Of a stretch of 64,000 nucleotides of DNA, positions 53,147-61,556 are shown in pieces; position 1 is the stretch's first letter; each line of letters opens with the position of its first letter. The DNA is from Salinigranum salinum (lineage in GTDB: Archaea; Halobacteriota; Halobacteria; Halobacteriales; Haloferacaceae). The notes under the pieces are model-generated. The model saw only the letters and a program-made list of their open reading frames with translations, was not told the origin of the DNA and did no database searches. A program made the translations under genes and the position numbers. The stretch lies in assembly GCF_009176545.1 (NCBI RefSeq), contig NZ_VTOJ01000002.1, positions 310,001 through 374,000 on the forward strand. The letters run 5' to 3'.

Positions 53147-54562
53147 TCAGCGGGCGGGCGTGACGTTCAGGTTGCTGCGGAGCAGGTTCTCCGGGTCGTA
53201 CTCGGTCTTGAGCTCCGCGAGGCGAGCGAGGTTGTCGCCGTACGCCATCTGCGACCGTTCTTCACCGGAGACGAAGCCGGGGAAGCCGGGGTAGAACCCT
53301 TCGAGCGTCGCCGCCGACTCGCGGAGATCGCGCCAGGTCGACTCGGACCACACGAGGTGTGCCTCGTCGGCAGCGGGGTCGCGCCAGGTCGTGTCGATGG
53401 AGACGAGGAATTCGGCGTCACGCCAGGCGTAGGCGGTCTCGTCGGCGGCGACGTCGCTCACCGCGCCGCCGAGGTGCCAGGCCGTCACCGCCACCTCGTG
53501 GCCGGGGGCGGACTCGCCGGCTGCCGCGATCCGACCGATCAGGTCGTCCGACAGCTCCGAGGCGTACAGCGAGTGCCACGAGTAACGGTTTCCGGAAGGG
53601 AACATCTCGTTGGCGATCTCGTGGACGGCCAGGAACGGCATCGGGGCGCTGAGGTCCATCGCGGGCTCACCCATCTCGCGGAGGGGGGCGAGCGCCGTCT
53701 CACCCTCGGCAACGTCGCCGGCGTAGACGCCGAAGAACATCACGATGGGCGCGCCGTGGAACTCCTGCGGGACGAACGGGAACGGCGGGACGAACGTCCG
53801 GAGGGCCATCGAGGTCACCTCGTCGGGGGCGTCGGCGACGAACTCGCGGTAGCGTCGGAAGATATCCGACGTCGTCTCCGCGTCGGGAGCCGGGTACGCG
53901 ACCTGCGCGACCGCGACCTCCGGGCCGAGTTCGAAGCAGTCGAACTCGTAGCTCGTGACGACGCCGAAGTTTGCGCCGCCGCCGCGGAGGCCCCAGAACA
54001 GCTCCGGGTTCTCCGTCTCGCTGGCGGTCAGCACGTCGCCGTCGACGGTGACCAGTTCGACGGAGTGGAGGCCGTCGACACCCAGCCCGTGCTTACGTCG
54101 GACCCAGCCGATGGCACCGCCGAGCGTCGAGCCGGCGACGCCGTTGTGTGCGGCGCTCCCGCAGGCGATGGCGAGGCCGTGCTCCTGCGTCACCGAGAGG
54201 ATGTCGCTGACGCGGCAGCCCGCGCCCACGCGGACCGTCCGCGCCTCGGCGTCGAGGTCGACGGTCGTGAGGTTCGAGAGGTCGACGACGAGTCCGTCGT
54301 CGACGATGGCGCTGCCGGTGACGTGGTGGCCGCCACCGCGAACGGCGATCTGGAGCTCTTGCTCGCGGGCGAACCGGATCGCTTCGGCGACGTCGTCTGT
54401 CGAGGTGACCTGAACGATGGCCGCGGGGAACCGGTCGATGCGCCCGTTCCAGAGCGCGCGGGCGGTGTGGTAGCTCTCGTCGTCGGGAGTGATGACGTCG
54501 CCGGCGACGGCGGTGCGAAGGTCGGAGACGGTCGAGGAGTCGAGGGGTGTAATCGCGGACAT
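53147..54562 (-). CDS. FAD-binding oxidoreductase with berberine-bridge-type C-terminus
   Basis: The 471-residue protein has a PCMH/VAO FAD domain with IAVRGGGHHVTGSA carrying the probable 8-alpha-histidyl FAD attachment at His79 or His80. The BBE C-terminal YPGFPGFVSGEERSQMAYGDNLARLAELKTEYDPENLLRSNLNV completes the fold. In bicovalent members a Cys lies four residues before the GVAG motif; here the sequence is AACGSAAHNGVAG-like, with Ala in that position and Cys six to seven residues ahead, so only one covalent bond is likely. Substrate unknown; possibly an alcohol, sugar or alkaloid-type oxidase. The promoter gaatataaagtg region is at 54613-54625 (reverse). Confidence 0.88.
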   Translation of the reverse strand: MSAITPLDSSTVSDLRTAVAGDVITPDDESYHTARALWNGRIDRFPAAIVQVTSTDDVAEAIRFAREQELQIAVRGGGHHVTGSAIVDDGLVVDLSNLTTVDLDAEARTVRVGAGCRVSDILSVTQEHGLAIACGSAAHNGVAGSTLGGAIGWVRRKHGLGVDGLHSVELVTVDGDVLTASETENPELFWGLRGGGANFGVVTSYEFDCFELGPEVAVAQVAYPAPDAETTSDIFRRYREFVADAPDEVTSMALRTFVPPFPFVPQEFHGAPIVMFFGVYAGDVAEGETALAPLREMGEPAMDLSAPMPFLAVHEIANEMFPSGNRYSWHSLYASELSDDLIGRIAAAGESAPGHEVAVTAWHLGGAVSDVAADETAYAWRDAEFLVSIDTTWRDPAADEAHLVWSESTWRDLRESAATLEGFYPGFPGFVSGEERSQMAYGDNLARLAELKTEYDPENLLRSNLNVTPAR

Positions 54563-54612
54563 GGTGTACCTGTTGCTCTCTGTGTGAGAATGAGTGTGGG
54601 TATCGCTCGCTC

Positions 54613-54625
54613 AGAATATAAAGTG
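54613..54625 (-). promoter_or_regulatory. Promoter of the FAD oxidoreductase
   Basis: On the minus strand cactttatattct lies about 51-63 nt before ATG 54562, so the transcript would have a short leader of roughly 28 nt. Confidence 0.55.
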
Positions 54626-54731
54626 CGAGTGACACGAAGTGGCAGCTACTGTCGGCCGCCGGACGGCCGTCGATCCCTCGAACGTGACGCGCAGCATCCA
54701 GGGTTTTCCGTCCAGGGGACGGTGACGGGGT

Positions 54732-55379
54732 ATGGGTGTGACAGCCGTGTACCGAGACGGAGCGTGGGCTCCGTTGAGCGGCGTCGCCGCAGTCGTCGGG
54801 TCGGTCCTCTGGATGGCGATGCCGTGGCTCCAGTTGGCGGCGCTCGGCACCCGACCGTACGTGGGGACCGCGTTCGACGTCGGCTCCTTCCTCGGGTGGT
54901 TGCTGATGGCCGTCGGACTCGTCGGCGCTCGGACGGCGTTCGGTGACCGATACGGTCGCGTCGGCCGAGCCGGCGTCGCCCTCTCGGGAGCGGGAATGAC
55001 CGTCGTCGCCGGCCTGCTTCTGCGTCGGGTCGCGGTCTTCGTCGACGCGGGGTTCAGACGGGTCCCTGCGACCGGCGAGGACCCGGCGGGACTGGTGCTC
55101 ACGTGGGCGTTCCTGCTCGGGTTCGGACTCGTCTTCGTCGGTGGGGGGCTGCTCGGCGTCGCCCTCTGGCGTCTCGGCCTCGGTCGACCGCTCGCGGCAG
55201 GCGTGCTGGTCGCCGCCCCCATGCTCGTGCTGTTGCTCCTCGTCCTCCGGCTCCTGTCGCTGCTTCCGCTCCCGTTCGGGAGAGCCCTCGTGGGGACCAA
55301 CATCGCGTTCGTCCCACTCGCGGTCGGCTGGATGGCGCTCGGTCGACTGGTGTACACGGTGGCACGTGCCGACGGCTGA
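54732..55379 (+). CDS. Six-helix membrane protein (215 aa), unrecognised
   Basis: There are six hydrophobic segments at about 17-36, 48-68, 80-100, 122-145, 155-178 and 190-210, with no catalytic motif. It resembles DUF-type haloarchaeal membrane proteins. A ggttttccg box lies about 25-33 nt upstream. Function unknown. It is convergent with the following minus-strand lipoprotein. Confidence 0.7.
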   Translation: MGVTAVYRDGAWAPLSGVAAVVGSVLWMAMPWLQLAALGTRPYVGTAFDVGSFLGWLLMAVGLVGARTAFGDRYGRVGRAGVALSGAGMTVVAGLLLRRVAVFVDAGFRRVPATGEDPAGLVLTWAFLLGFGLVFVGGGLLGVALWRLGLGRPLAAGVLVAAPMLVLLLLVLRLLSLLPLPFGRALVGTNIAFVPLAVGWMALGRLVYTVARADG

Positions 55380-55500
55380 GTCGCGGAACACGACGGCTCG
55401 GAACTCGCTTTCGACGGCAAAAGCCTCCCCCGGAGTCTCGTTCTGCGGCTCGGCCCCGTCGGTCGTCCGTCAGGCCGTCCGGGAACCGCCTCGGCCGGGC

Positions 55501-56142
55501 TCACCGCGGCGTCAGTGTCACCCGAAGGTCGTCGACGAAGTGGGTCGCGTCACCCTCCCAGATGACACTCACCCCGACCGCGACGTGGAGGGTGTCGGTC
55601 GATAGCGTCGGCGTCGTCCACTCGAAGGAGTACTCGCGCCAGCCGTCGGCCAGCCACAGCGGTTCGCGGAGGCCGCCGTACGGCGTCTCTCCCAGGACAG
55701 ACGTGTTCACCCCCGGACTGGGGAAGTCCTCCTCGGTCTCCGGCGGCGAGGGACCGAGTCGCATCACGGCGTCCCGGAGCGTGTTGAACGACTCCGACTC
55801 GCTCCAGATCTCCGCCGAGACCTCGGCGGTGTACGCCCGTCCCGGGTCGACGGCGACGGGGTGGACGGCCCACGCCGTCCCGTCGTCGTAGTCGCCCTCG
55901 GTGAAGATGCGGAGGCTCCGGTCCCCTTCGGCGGCCTGCTCGTCCGAGACGACGACCGTCCACTCGAACTCGGCGACGTCCACCTCCGGACCGATCGCCG
56001 CGTCGCTCGTCCAGTCTCCCAGGCCGCCTTCGAACCCCTCGCGAAAGGCCGAGCCGGCGGTCGGAGCCGTGCACCCCGCCAGACAGCCGAGCCCACCGAG
56101 TCCGATCGTCGCTCCTGTTCGAAGCACCTCGCGCCGGTTCAC
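55501..56142 (-). CDS. Tat lipoprotein (213 aa), unrecognised
   Basis: A twin-arginine signal (NRREVLRTGATIGLGGLGC) with lipobox AGC near residue 24 is followed by a beta-sandwich-like domain: FREGFEGGLGDWTSDAAIGPEVDVAEFEWTVVVSDEQAAEGDRSLRIF to a TLHVAVGVSVIWEGDATHFVDDLRVTLTP end. It looks like a carbohydrate-binding/jelly-roll module. Start GTG 56142 is preferred: an ataaaaaaactgg box lies 23-35 nt upstream, and the ATG at 56166 would overlap that box. Confidence 0.75.
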   Translation of the reverse strand: MNRREVLRTGATIGLGGLGCLAGCTAPTAGSAFREGFEGGLGDWTSDAAIGPEVDVAEFEWTVVVSDEQAAEGDRSLRIFTEGDYDDGTAWAVHPVAVDPGRAYTAEVSAEIWSESESFNTLRDAVMRLGPSPPETEEDFPSPGVNTSVLGETPYGGLREPLWLADGWREYSFEWTTPTLSTDTLHVAVGVSVIWEGDATHFVDDLRVTLTPR

Positions 56143-56164
56143 GGCCGTTACCGTCGACCGAGGC

Positions 56165-56177
56165 ATAAAAAAACTGG
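56165..56177 (-). promoter_or_regulatory. Core promoter of the Tat lipoprotein
   Basis: On the minus strand ccagtttttttat lies 23-35 nt before GTG 56142. Confidence 0.65.
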
Positions 56178-56298
56178 CGCGGAGGCGAGGCGTCGAGAGC
56201 GTGCGTGTCGGCGGACACGGCCGGGACGACAGCCCACCCGATCCCGGAAGTCCCATCCGCCGGGCACACGGGGATTGCGACGATCTCAGCGTCCGTCG

Positions 56299-56799
56299 TC
56301 ATCCGCGAACGGATGCGACGGCGACGCCGACTGCTGCCGGACCGAACAGCACGACGAGTGCCAGCGCCGTCCACGCGAGGAGGGCCTCGGCGCCCGTCAG
56401 GAACGTAATGTTGTAGCGGGTGAAGTCACCGAAGACGACCGGGAGCGACGCGAGGAGCGCGACGGGGAGGCCGACGGTGGCGTCGCGGAGCGCCCGTTCC
56501 GGCTCGCTCCCACGTCGCACGAGGACCCAGCGGGCCACCGTCAGCGGGACGGCCCACAGGACGACGCCGAGGACGGTGGCGACGATTGCGACCGTCACAC
56601 CGGCCGCCGGCGAGATGGTCGCGACGACGCCGACCAGCGCGAGTGCGAGCGCCGCGACCCCGCCACTCGCGTACACGAGCGCCCGCGAGAAGGGCCGGAT
56701 CCGTCGGGCGAGCAGGAACGCCGCCGCTGCCAGTGGGACGGCACCCACAGCCGCCACGAGGAAGCCGATCACCACGAGCAGGCCTGCGGTGGTCGTCAC
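56299..56799 (-). CDS. Membrane protein (166 aa), unrecognised
   Basis: There are four to five hydrophobic segments (about 5-30, 40-62, 66-88, 105-125 and 138-160) with a short basic loop VRRGSEPERALRD between helices. No active-site motif is visible. Translation reads MTTTAGLLVVIGFLVAAVGA. A typical small haloarchaeal membrane protein; function unknown. Confidence 0.65.
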   Translation of the reverse strand: MTTTAGLLVVIGFLVAAVGAVPLAAAAFLLARRIRPFSRALVYASGGVAALALALVGVVATISPAAGVTVAIVATVLGVVLWAVPLTVARWVLVRRGSEPERALRDATVGLPVALLASLPVVFGDFTRYNITFLTGAEALLAWTALALVVLFGPAAVGVAVASVRG

Positions 56800-56880
56800 G
56801 ACTCGGATGGAGGCGCTCGTCCCGTCGTGATAAGGATGGAGGTCGAGCCGTCGGGACGACCGGACCGACGCCGTAGCGTC

Positions 56881-57441
56881 TCACCCGAAGAGGGAGTCCG
56901 CCGTCGCGGCACCCACCACCGCGAAGATGGCCCCGATCGAGATCGCCTTCACGGTCGTCTCGGGGGTCGCCCCGAAGGTCACGGGGGCCGAGAACACGAA
57001 CGTCAGGATCGTCACGGAGAGGTACGAGATGAGCACCAGCGAGACGAACCGGATCGGTAGCCCCGCGATCGACTCCTCGCGGTCGGCGTGGTGTTGCTCG
57101 GCGGCCCGGTACAGCGCGCCGTAGCCGATGAAGACCACCATGAACACGGTGATCGCCCACTGGAGCCAGTTCATCCCCGCGGCGAGGTTCCACACCTCTT
57201 CGGTGACGATGAACGGGGCGGAGAGGATGAACCCGCCGACGATCTGCTGTGCCACGTCGTCGAACCCGAACATCCGGCCGCCAGCGAGCCGATTGACGGT
57301 TCTGATCGTCCGTCGGATGACGCGACGCTCCTCCGCGGAGTCGGCCGTCTTCTGGAGCCGTTTCAGGTCGTCCAGCAGCTCCTCGACCTCCTGCTCGGTC
57401 GGGACCGGTTCGTCGGTCACGAGTGACTCTGGTTCGCTCAC
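56881..57441 (-). CDS. DUF2391 family integral membrane protein
   Basis: The 186-residue protein has an acidic cytosolic N-terminus with a coiled-coil-like EQEVEELLDDLKRLQKTADSAEERRVIRRTIRTVNRL, then DDVAQQIVGGFILSAPFIVTEEVWNLAAGMNW, which is diagnostic of DUF2391. Four membrane helices follow (about 70-185). Start GTG 57441 is supported by a gttatacgc box 24-34 nt upstream. Function unknown. Confidence 0.85.
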   Translation of the reverse strand: MSEPESLVTDEPVPTEQEVEELLDDLKRLQKTADSAEERRVIRRTIRTVNRLAGGRMFGFDDVAQQIVGGFILSAPFIVTEEVWNLAAGMNWLQWAITVFMVVFIGYGALYRAAEQHHADREESIAGLPIRFVSLVLISYLSVTILTFVFSAPVTFGATPETTVKAISIGAIFAVVGAATADSLFG

Positions 57442-57464
57442 CGCCTGGCAGTATCGGGGTGGAA

Positions 57465-57475
57465 GCGTATAACGG
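57465..57475 (-). promoter_or_regulatory. Core promoter of the DUF2391 gene
   Basis: On the minus strand ccgttatacgc is centred about 29 nt before GTG 57441, and supports that start. Confidence 0.6.
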
Positions 57476-57520
57476 TCGCGTGAGCGGCGAGACGAGCGCG
57501 AACGGTGGGGCCGACGGTGC

Positions 57521-57967
57521 CTACCGACCGGCGGCCGTGGTCGATTCAGTCGTACCGGTCGACCGTGCGGTGAGGAACTCGCGGATCGCCGCGGGCGGAT
57601 CCAGCGCATCGACTTCGTTCGCGACGTCGATCCCGTCCACGGCGGCGACGGTACCGCGTCGCTGGAGCGCCGCGACGTGGGAGAGGTACGACAGCCGGAG
57701 GAGCCAGACGGCGCGCTCGGCGTCGGCCTCGGAGTCGACGTGCGTCGTGACCCATCCGGAGTCGGGGAACAGGTGGTGTTTCGCGGTGAGCCCCTGCTCG
57801 ACGACGACGTCGCGCACGCGCTTAGCGAACGGGATGTCGACCTGGTGCGTCCCGTGGATGTGACCGAACTCGCGCCCACCCAGCGTGAACTCGCTCCCGG
57901 CGAACCGGTGTGGTTCGACCTCGACACCGGGCCACGACGCGACGGTCGAGACGATGTCCGTGTCCAT
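57521..57967 (-). CDS. DUF5519 (luciferase-domain-like) protein
   Basis: The 148-residue soluble protein has GSEFTLGGREFGHIHGTHQVDIPFAKRVRDVVVEQGLTAKHHLFPDSGWVTTHVDSEADAERAVWLLRLSYLSH, a match to the haloarchaeal DUF5519/luciferase-like domain with several conserved His. It is probably a small-molecule or nucleic-acid-related protein of unknown role. ATG 57967 is set where homology begins. Not obviously linked to neighbours. Confidence 0.75.
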   Translation of the reverse strand: MDTDIVSTVASWPGVEVEPHRFAGSEFTLGGREFGHIHGTHQVDIPFAKRVRDVVVEQGLTAKHHLFPDSGWVTTHVDSEADAERAVWLLRLSYLSHVAALQRRGTVAAVDGIDVANEVDALDPPAAIREFLTARSTGTTESTTAAGR

Positions 57968-58101
57968 GCTCCCTCCTACGCGGTCCGAGGAGATAACTCG
58001 ACCAGACGATCGACCATGCGGACGCACCGGGTGGTTGAGGCCGTGGTTCCAGTCGGTTCGTCGCGGCAGTCGGTTCGTCGCAGCCGCCCCCGCCGCACTC
58101 C

Positions 58102-58527
58102 TCACTCCTCGTCGACTCGGCGGTTCACCGGGTCACCCGACGAACCCACCGACTCCGACGCCGACACTCGCCACCGGAAGAGAGCCACCGCCAGGACGCT
58201 GCCGACGAGGCTCGCGAAGACGTCGCCGCGCTCGTACCGCCGGCCAGGGATCCACCGCTGGAGCAGTTCGAGCGCGAGGCCGTAGCCGGTCGACAGGACG
58301 ATCGCCACGATCGACGGGCCGACCGACCACTCTCCGGCGTCGTACGCCTCGACCAGCGCGACGACGAGCGTGCCGTGCCCGACCCCGTGGAGCGCCTTGT
58401 CCACTCCGTACGGCGGGGGCTGGGGCGGGTCACGTCGTTTCGCGGGGAGGAGGTTCGCCCCGAGCAGCACCCCGGCGACCACGACGACCCGTCTCCAGTC
58501 CGCGTCCGTGCGCTGACGACGGTCCAT
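58102..58527 (-). CDS. VanZ family membrane protein
   Basis: The 141-residue protein has four hydrophobic segments. The VanZ pattern is DKALHGVGHGTLVVALVEAY near residues 42-61, then STGYGLALELLQRWIPGRRYERGDVFASLVGSVLAVAL, including the characteristic ExxQ-like and D(V/L)xAN-like region. Members relate to teicoplanin-resistance VanZ, but the archaeal role is unknown. The ATG at 58525-58527 is preferred over a GTG two codons earlier. Confidence 0.8.
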   Translation of the reverse strand: MDRRQRTDADWRRVVVVAGVLLGANLLPAKRRDPPQPPPYGVDKALHGVGHGTLVVALVEAYDAGEWSVGPSIVAIVLSTGYGLALELLQRWIPGRRYERGDVFASLVGSVLAVALFRWRVSASESVGSSGDPVNRRVDEE

Positions 58528-58674
58528 ACACACCCCAGGTCGATCAGAGGGCTAACAGTTTCGCCCGTGTGCGTGCCTCGCCCCAGCCGCCGAGTCGGAT
58601 CCGCATCCGGATCCGGATCGGACTCCCACTTCGGACTCGGACCCCGTACGTGGCCCGATCGGCGGGGGTCGTCC

Positions 58675-59628
58675 TCACCGGACGACGTCGACCGAGAAGA
58701 CGGCCGTATGCGTCAGCAGATACTCCGTCCTGTCGACGAACCGCACGACATCGCCGGACAGTTCGCGGTGCTCGGACCGCACGTCGCGCTCGTCCGGAGA
58801 CCGTTCGACGAGGTGTGGCTCGACGATGCGCACGAAGGAGTCGGGGACAGCCGCGAGCCGGAGCGTGACCACGTCCGCCGGCTCGTCGGTGGTCGGCGAC
58901 AGCGACAGGACGTACCACACCGTCGTACTGAAGAACGCCGCGTCGGTCTGCTGGACCTCGTAGCCGCGGTACACCACACCCTCGCGGCTGACGTACCCAT
59001 CGAAGAATCGGGTTCTGGCCCACTCGCCGAGGCGGCTCTCTGGGACGACCGTCGCGCGCCGACCGTCGTCGATCGCTCGCTCGACGAGGCGACGACGCGC
59101 CGGGAGCAGCGCGTCCAGCGGCGTGACCGTCGCCGTCTCGGGTGGCGCGTCGACCCGTTCTGCGCCCACGAGGCGGTCGTAGCGCGTCCCACCGTCGACG
59201 GTCGTCGCGTACGTACCCGAAACGTCGGACGGTCCCGCCAGTTCGACGTGGTCGACGCCCGAGAGGACCGGCTCCGGCGTCTCGACGAACGCCTCATCGT
59301 GGCCCCGGACCGTCTCTTCACTGGTCGCGGCACGCTGCAGCCACGCGCGGAGCCGCGAGGGATAGACGACCACGGGGGCGTCCCGGGGCACGCCGTCGAC
59401 GGTCCGGAGCCGGACGCGTCCCTTCGTCGGCATCGTCGACGTCGTCTGGGTCGTCTTCGCCGTGGTGGTCACTCCGTCTGTCGAGCGCGTCGTCCGGTCG
59501 GCCGTCGACTGTCGGACAGTCGACGGGTTGGTGTCGCCTCCCGCGGGCCCGAGACAGCCCGCGAGCCCGGCGGTCGACCCGAGCGACGCGACGGACGCGA
59601 GCACCGCTCGGCGGTGAAGCCGTCTCAT
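58675..59628 (-). CDS. Lipoprotein (317 aa), unrecognised
   Basis: An N-terminal signal RRLHRRAVLASVASLGSTAGLAGC (Tat-like RR pair plus lipobox) is followed by a Thr-rich linker of about 40 residues (TTRSTDGVTTTAKTTQTTSTMPT), then a mixed alpha/beta region. Segments such as VVYPSRLRAWLQRAATSEETVRGHDEAF and FFDGYVSREGVVYRGYEVQQTDAAFFST give no known fold. It is a haloarchaeal envelope lipoprotein; function unknown. Confidence 0.7.
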   Translation of the reverse strand: MRRLHRRAVLASVASLGSTAGLAGCLGPAGGDTNPSTVRQSTADRTTRSTDGVTTTAKTTQTTSTMPTKGRVRLRTVDGVPRDAPVVVYPSRLRAWLQRAATSEETVRGHDEAFVETPEPVLSGVDHVELAGPSDVSGTYATTVDGGTRYDRLVGAERVDAPPETATVTPLDALLPARRRLVERAIDDGRRATVVPESRLGEWARTRFFDGYVSREGVVYRGYEVQQTDAAFFSTTVWYVLSLSPTTDEPADVVTLRLAAVPDSFVRIVEPHLVERSPDERDVRSEHRELSGDVVRFVDRTEYLLTHTAVFSVDVVR

Positions 59629-59716
59629 GTCTCACGACGCGAGGCGTGTCGAGACGTGTCTTGTGGAGACTGAAACGACCGTTTGTGCGTCGAGAAACGA
59701 CCGTCTCGCGGGTGGC

Positions 59717-60190
59717 CTACACCGCCTCCCGGAGGGCGAAGACGTGGAACGGCCAGTCGCCTTCGTACGACAGGTGCGCCTCGGCGTCCACGTCGGGATC
59801 ACGGACCGTGAGTTCGACCGGTGTCCCGATGGCGAGGTCGTCGTAGTCGGCGTCGACGCGCCCCGTGAGCCGTACGCCGGAGTCGAGTTCGACGATGGCG
59901 ACGGTCAGGGGCGCGAGATGCTCGAACGCGGTCGGCGGCCGCGAGATCTCGGTGTACGAGTACACCTCACCCGTCTTCGGTTGCTCGGCGATGCCGACCC
60001 GCCGGCTCCCGCAGTCGTGACAGGCGGGACGCGGGGGGACGAGCACGGTGTCGCAGTCGCGGCAGACGGCCGCGAGCAGCCGTCCCTCCGAGAGTGCGTC
60101 GAAGAAGCCGGGGAGCGTGAACGGGCTCTCGGCCGTGATCTCCTTGGGAGCGAGCGGTCCCTCGGGATAGTCGGCGTCGCGGTCGCTCAT
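59717..60190 (-). CDS. DUF35 OB-fold / zinc-ribbon acyl-CoA-associated protein
   Basis: The 157-residue protein has a rubredoxin-like zinc ribbon (LLAAVCRDCDTVLVPPRPACHDCGSRRVG, Cys pairs near residues 43/46 and 57/60), then a DUF35 OB-fold with VYSYTEISRPPTAFEHLAPLTVAIVELDSGVRLTGRV. DUF35 proteins form complexes with thiolases and HMG-CoA synthase in archaea, where they bridge and bind acyl-CoA. The start overlaps the thiolase stop (ATGA), so it is translationally coupled to its partner. Confidence 0.9.
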   Translation of the reverse strand: MSDRDADYPEGPLAPKEITAESPFTLPGFFDALSEGRLLAAVCRDCDTVLVPPRPACHDCGSRRVGIAEQPKTGEVYSYTEISRPPTAFEHLAPLTVAIVELDSGVRLTGRVDADYDDLAIGTPVELTVRDPDVDAEAHLSYEGDWPFHVFALREAV

Positions 60191-61371
60191 CGTGCACCAC
60201 CTCCGTTCGGGCCGACGAGCAGGTGCGCGGCCGTCACCGCGTCGGCGACGCCGCCCTCGTTGACGAGGAGCGCGACGCCCGCGCCGTCGACCTGCCGGTC
60301 GCCCGCGTGCCCGGTGAGCTGGTCGTACGCCTCGGCGGCCTGGGCGACTCCGGTCGCGCCGATCGGGTGGCCGCGCGCCTTCAGCCCGCCGCTCGTGTTC
60401 AGGTGGACGTCGGTCCACCCCTGGCTCCGTTCTCCGGGGGGGCGCGCCGTCTCGACACCCCGCCCCCGCGGGGCGAACCCCACGGATTCGGCCAGGAGCG
60501 CCTCACAGACGGTGAACGCATCGTGCACTTCGGCTACGTCGACGGCGCTGGCCGTGACGCCCGCCTCCTGGTACGCCCGTTCGGCCGCGAGGTTCGCTCC
60601 CTTGACGAAGGTCAGGTCGCGCTCGGCGACGGAGATGTTGTTCGCGGTCGCGGCCGACCCTGCGACGGAGACCTGCTCGTCGCGAGGGACGAGGTCGTCG
60701 GCCACCTCGGGGGAGACGACGAGCGCGACCGCCGCGCCGTCCGTGACGGGCGCACAGTCGTACAGTTTCATCGGTCGGGCGACCGGTGGCGACTCCATGA
60801 CGGTGTCGACGTCGATCTCCCGCTGGAACATCGCGTGTGGGTTCTTCGCCCCGTTGGCGTGGTTCTTCACCGCGATGCGGGCGAGGTCTTCCTCCGAGAC
60901 GTCGTGTTCGTGGAGGTACCGCTGTGCCAAGAGCGCGTACTGGCTCGGGGCGGTCACCCCCGACCGCTGTTCGAGCGCGCGGTCGAACGCCGCCGCGAGC
61001 GCGTTCGTCGCTCCCTCGGTGCCGCCGGCGGTCATCTTCTCGACGCCACAGGCGAGGACAGCGTCGTGCGTGCCGGCGCGAACGTCCTGAACCGCGTGCC
61101 GCAGCGCGAGCGCCCCGGCGGCCGCGCAGCCCTCGACCCGCTCGGCCGGGATCCCGGTGAGTCCGGCCCACTGCGCCATGAGCGTCCCCTGCATGATCTG
61201 GTTCTCGTACTGTTCGGACTGGTTGCCGAGGTAGAGCGCGTCGACGATCTCGGCTGGATCGGGCAGCCCCTCAAACGCCGCCGCCAGCGCCGCCGAGAAC
61301 AGGTCCCTGCCGGGAAGGTCGGTTCGTCCCAGTTCCGAGAGACCGACCCTGACGAGTCGTGGTTCAGGCAT
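60187..61371 (-). CDS. Thiolase family acyl-CoA acetyltransferase
   Basis: The 394-residue condensing enzyme has nucleophile Cys82 in VEGCAAAGALALRHA, VEKMTAGGTEGATN, then VHDAFTVCEALLAES and the conserved LKARGHPIGATGVAQAAEAYDQLTG His motif near the C-terminus. It belongs to the SCP-x-like archaeal thiolases, partnered with the DUF35 gene just after it. It could act in fatty-acid oxidation or mevalonate/acetoacetyl-CoA formation; which is unknown. Confidence 0.9.
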   Translation of the reverse strand: MPEPRLVRVGLSELGRTDLPGRDLFSAALAAAFEGLPDPAEIVDALYLGNQSEQYENQIMQGTLMAQWAGLTGIPAERVEGCAAAGALALRHAVQDVRAGTHDAVLACGVEKMTAGGTEGATNALAAAFDRALEQRSGVTAPSQYALLAQRYLHEHDVSEEDLARIAVKNHANGAKNPHAMFQREIDVDTVMESPPVARPMKLYDCAPVTDGAAVALVVSPEVADDLVPRDEQVSVAGSAATANNISVAERDLTFVKGANLAAERAYQEAGVTASAVDVAEVHDAFTVCEALLAESVGFAPRGRGVETARPPGERSQGWTDVHLNTSGGLKARGHPIGATGVAQAAEAYDQLTGHAGDRQVDGAGVALLVNEGGVADAVTAAHLLVGPNGGGAR

Positions 61372-61556
61372 GGTACCGTCATCGTACGTGGGCGTTGAAA
61401 GTGTATCCCTGTGTCGGGAGGACGGTGGCGTCCGAGATGACGCACGACGTCGGGTGGGCCCCGACGGGGAACACGTGCTGAAGCACCTCCGTCTCGGCGA
61501 ACGATTCGACGGGTTCGTCTCGATGGCGGAGCGGCCCGTCGTCGCATGCGGTGGGA

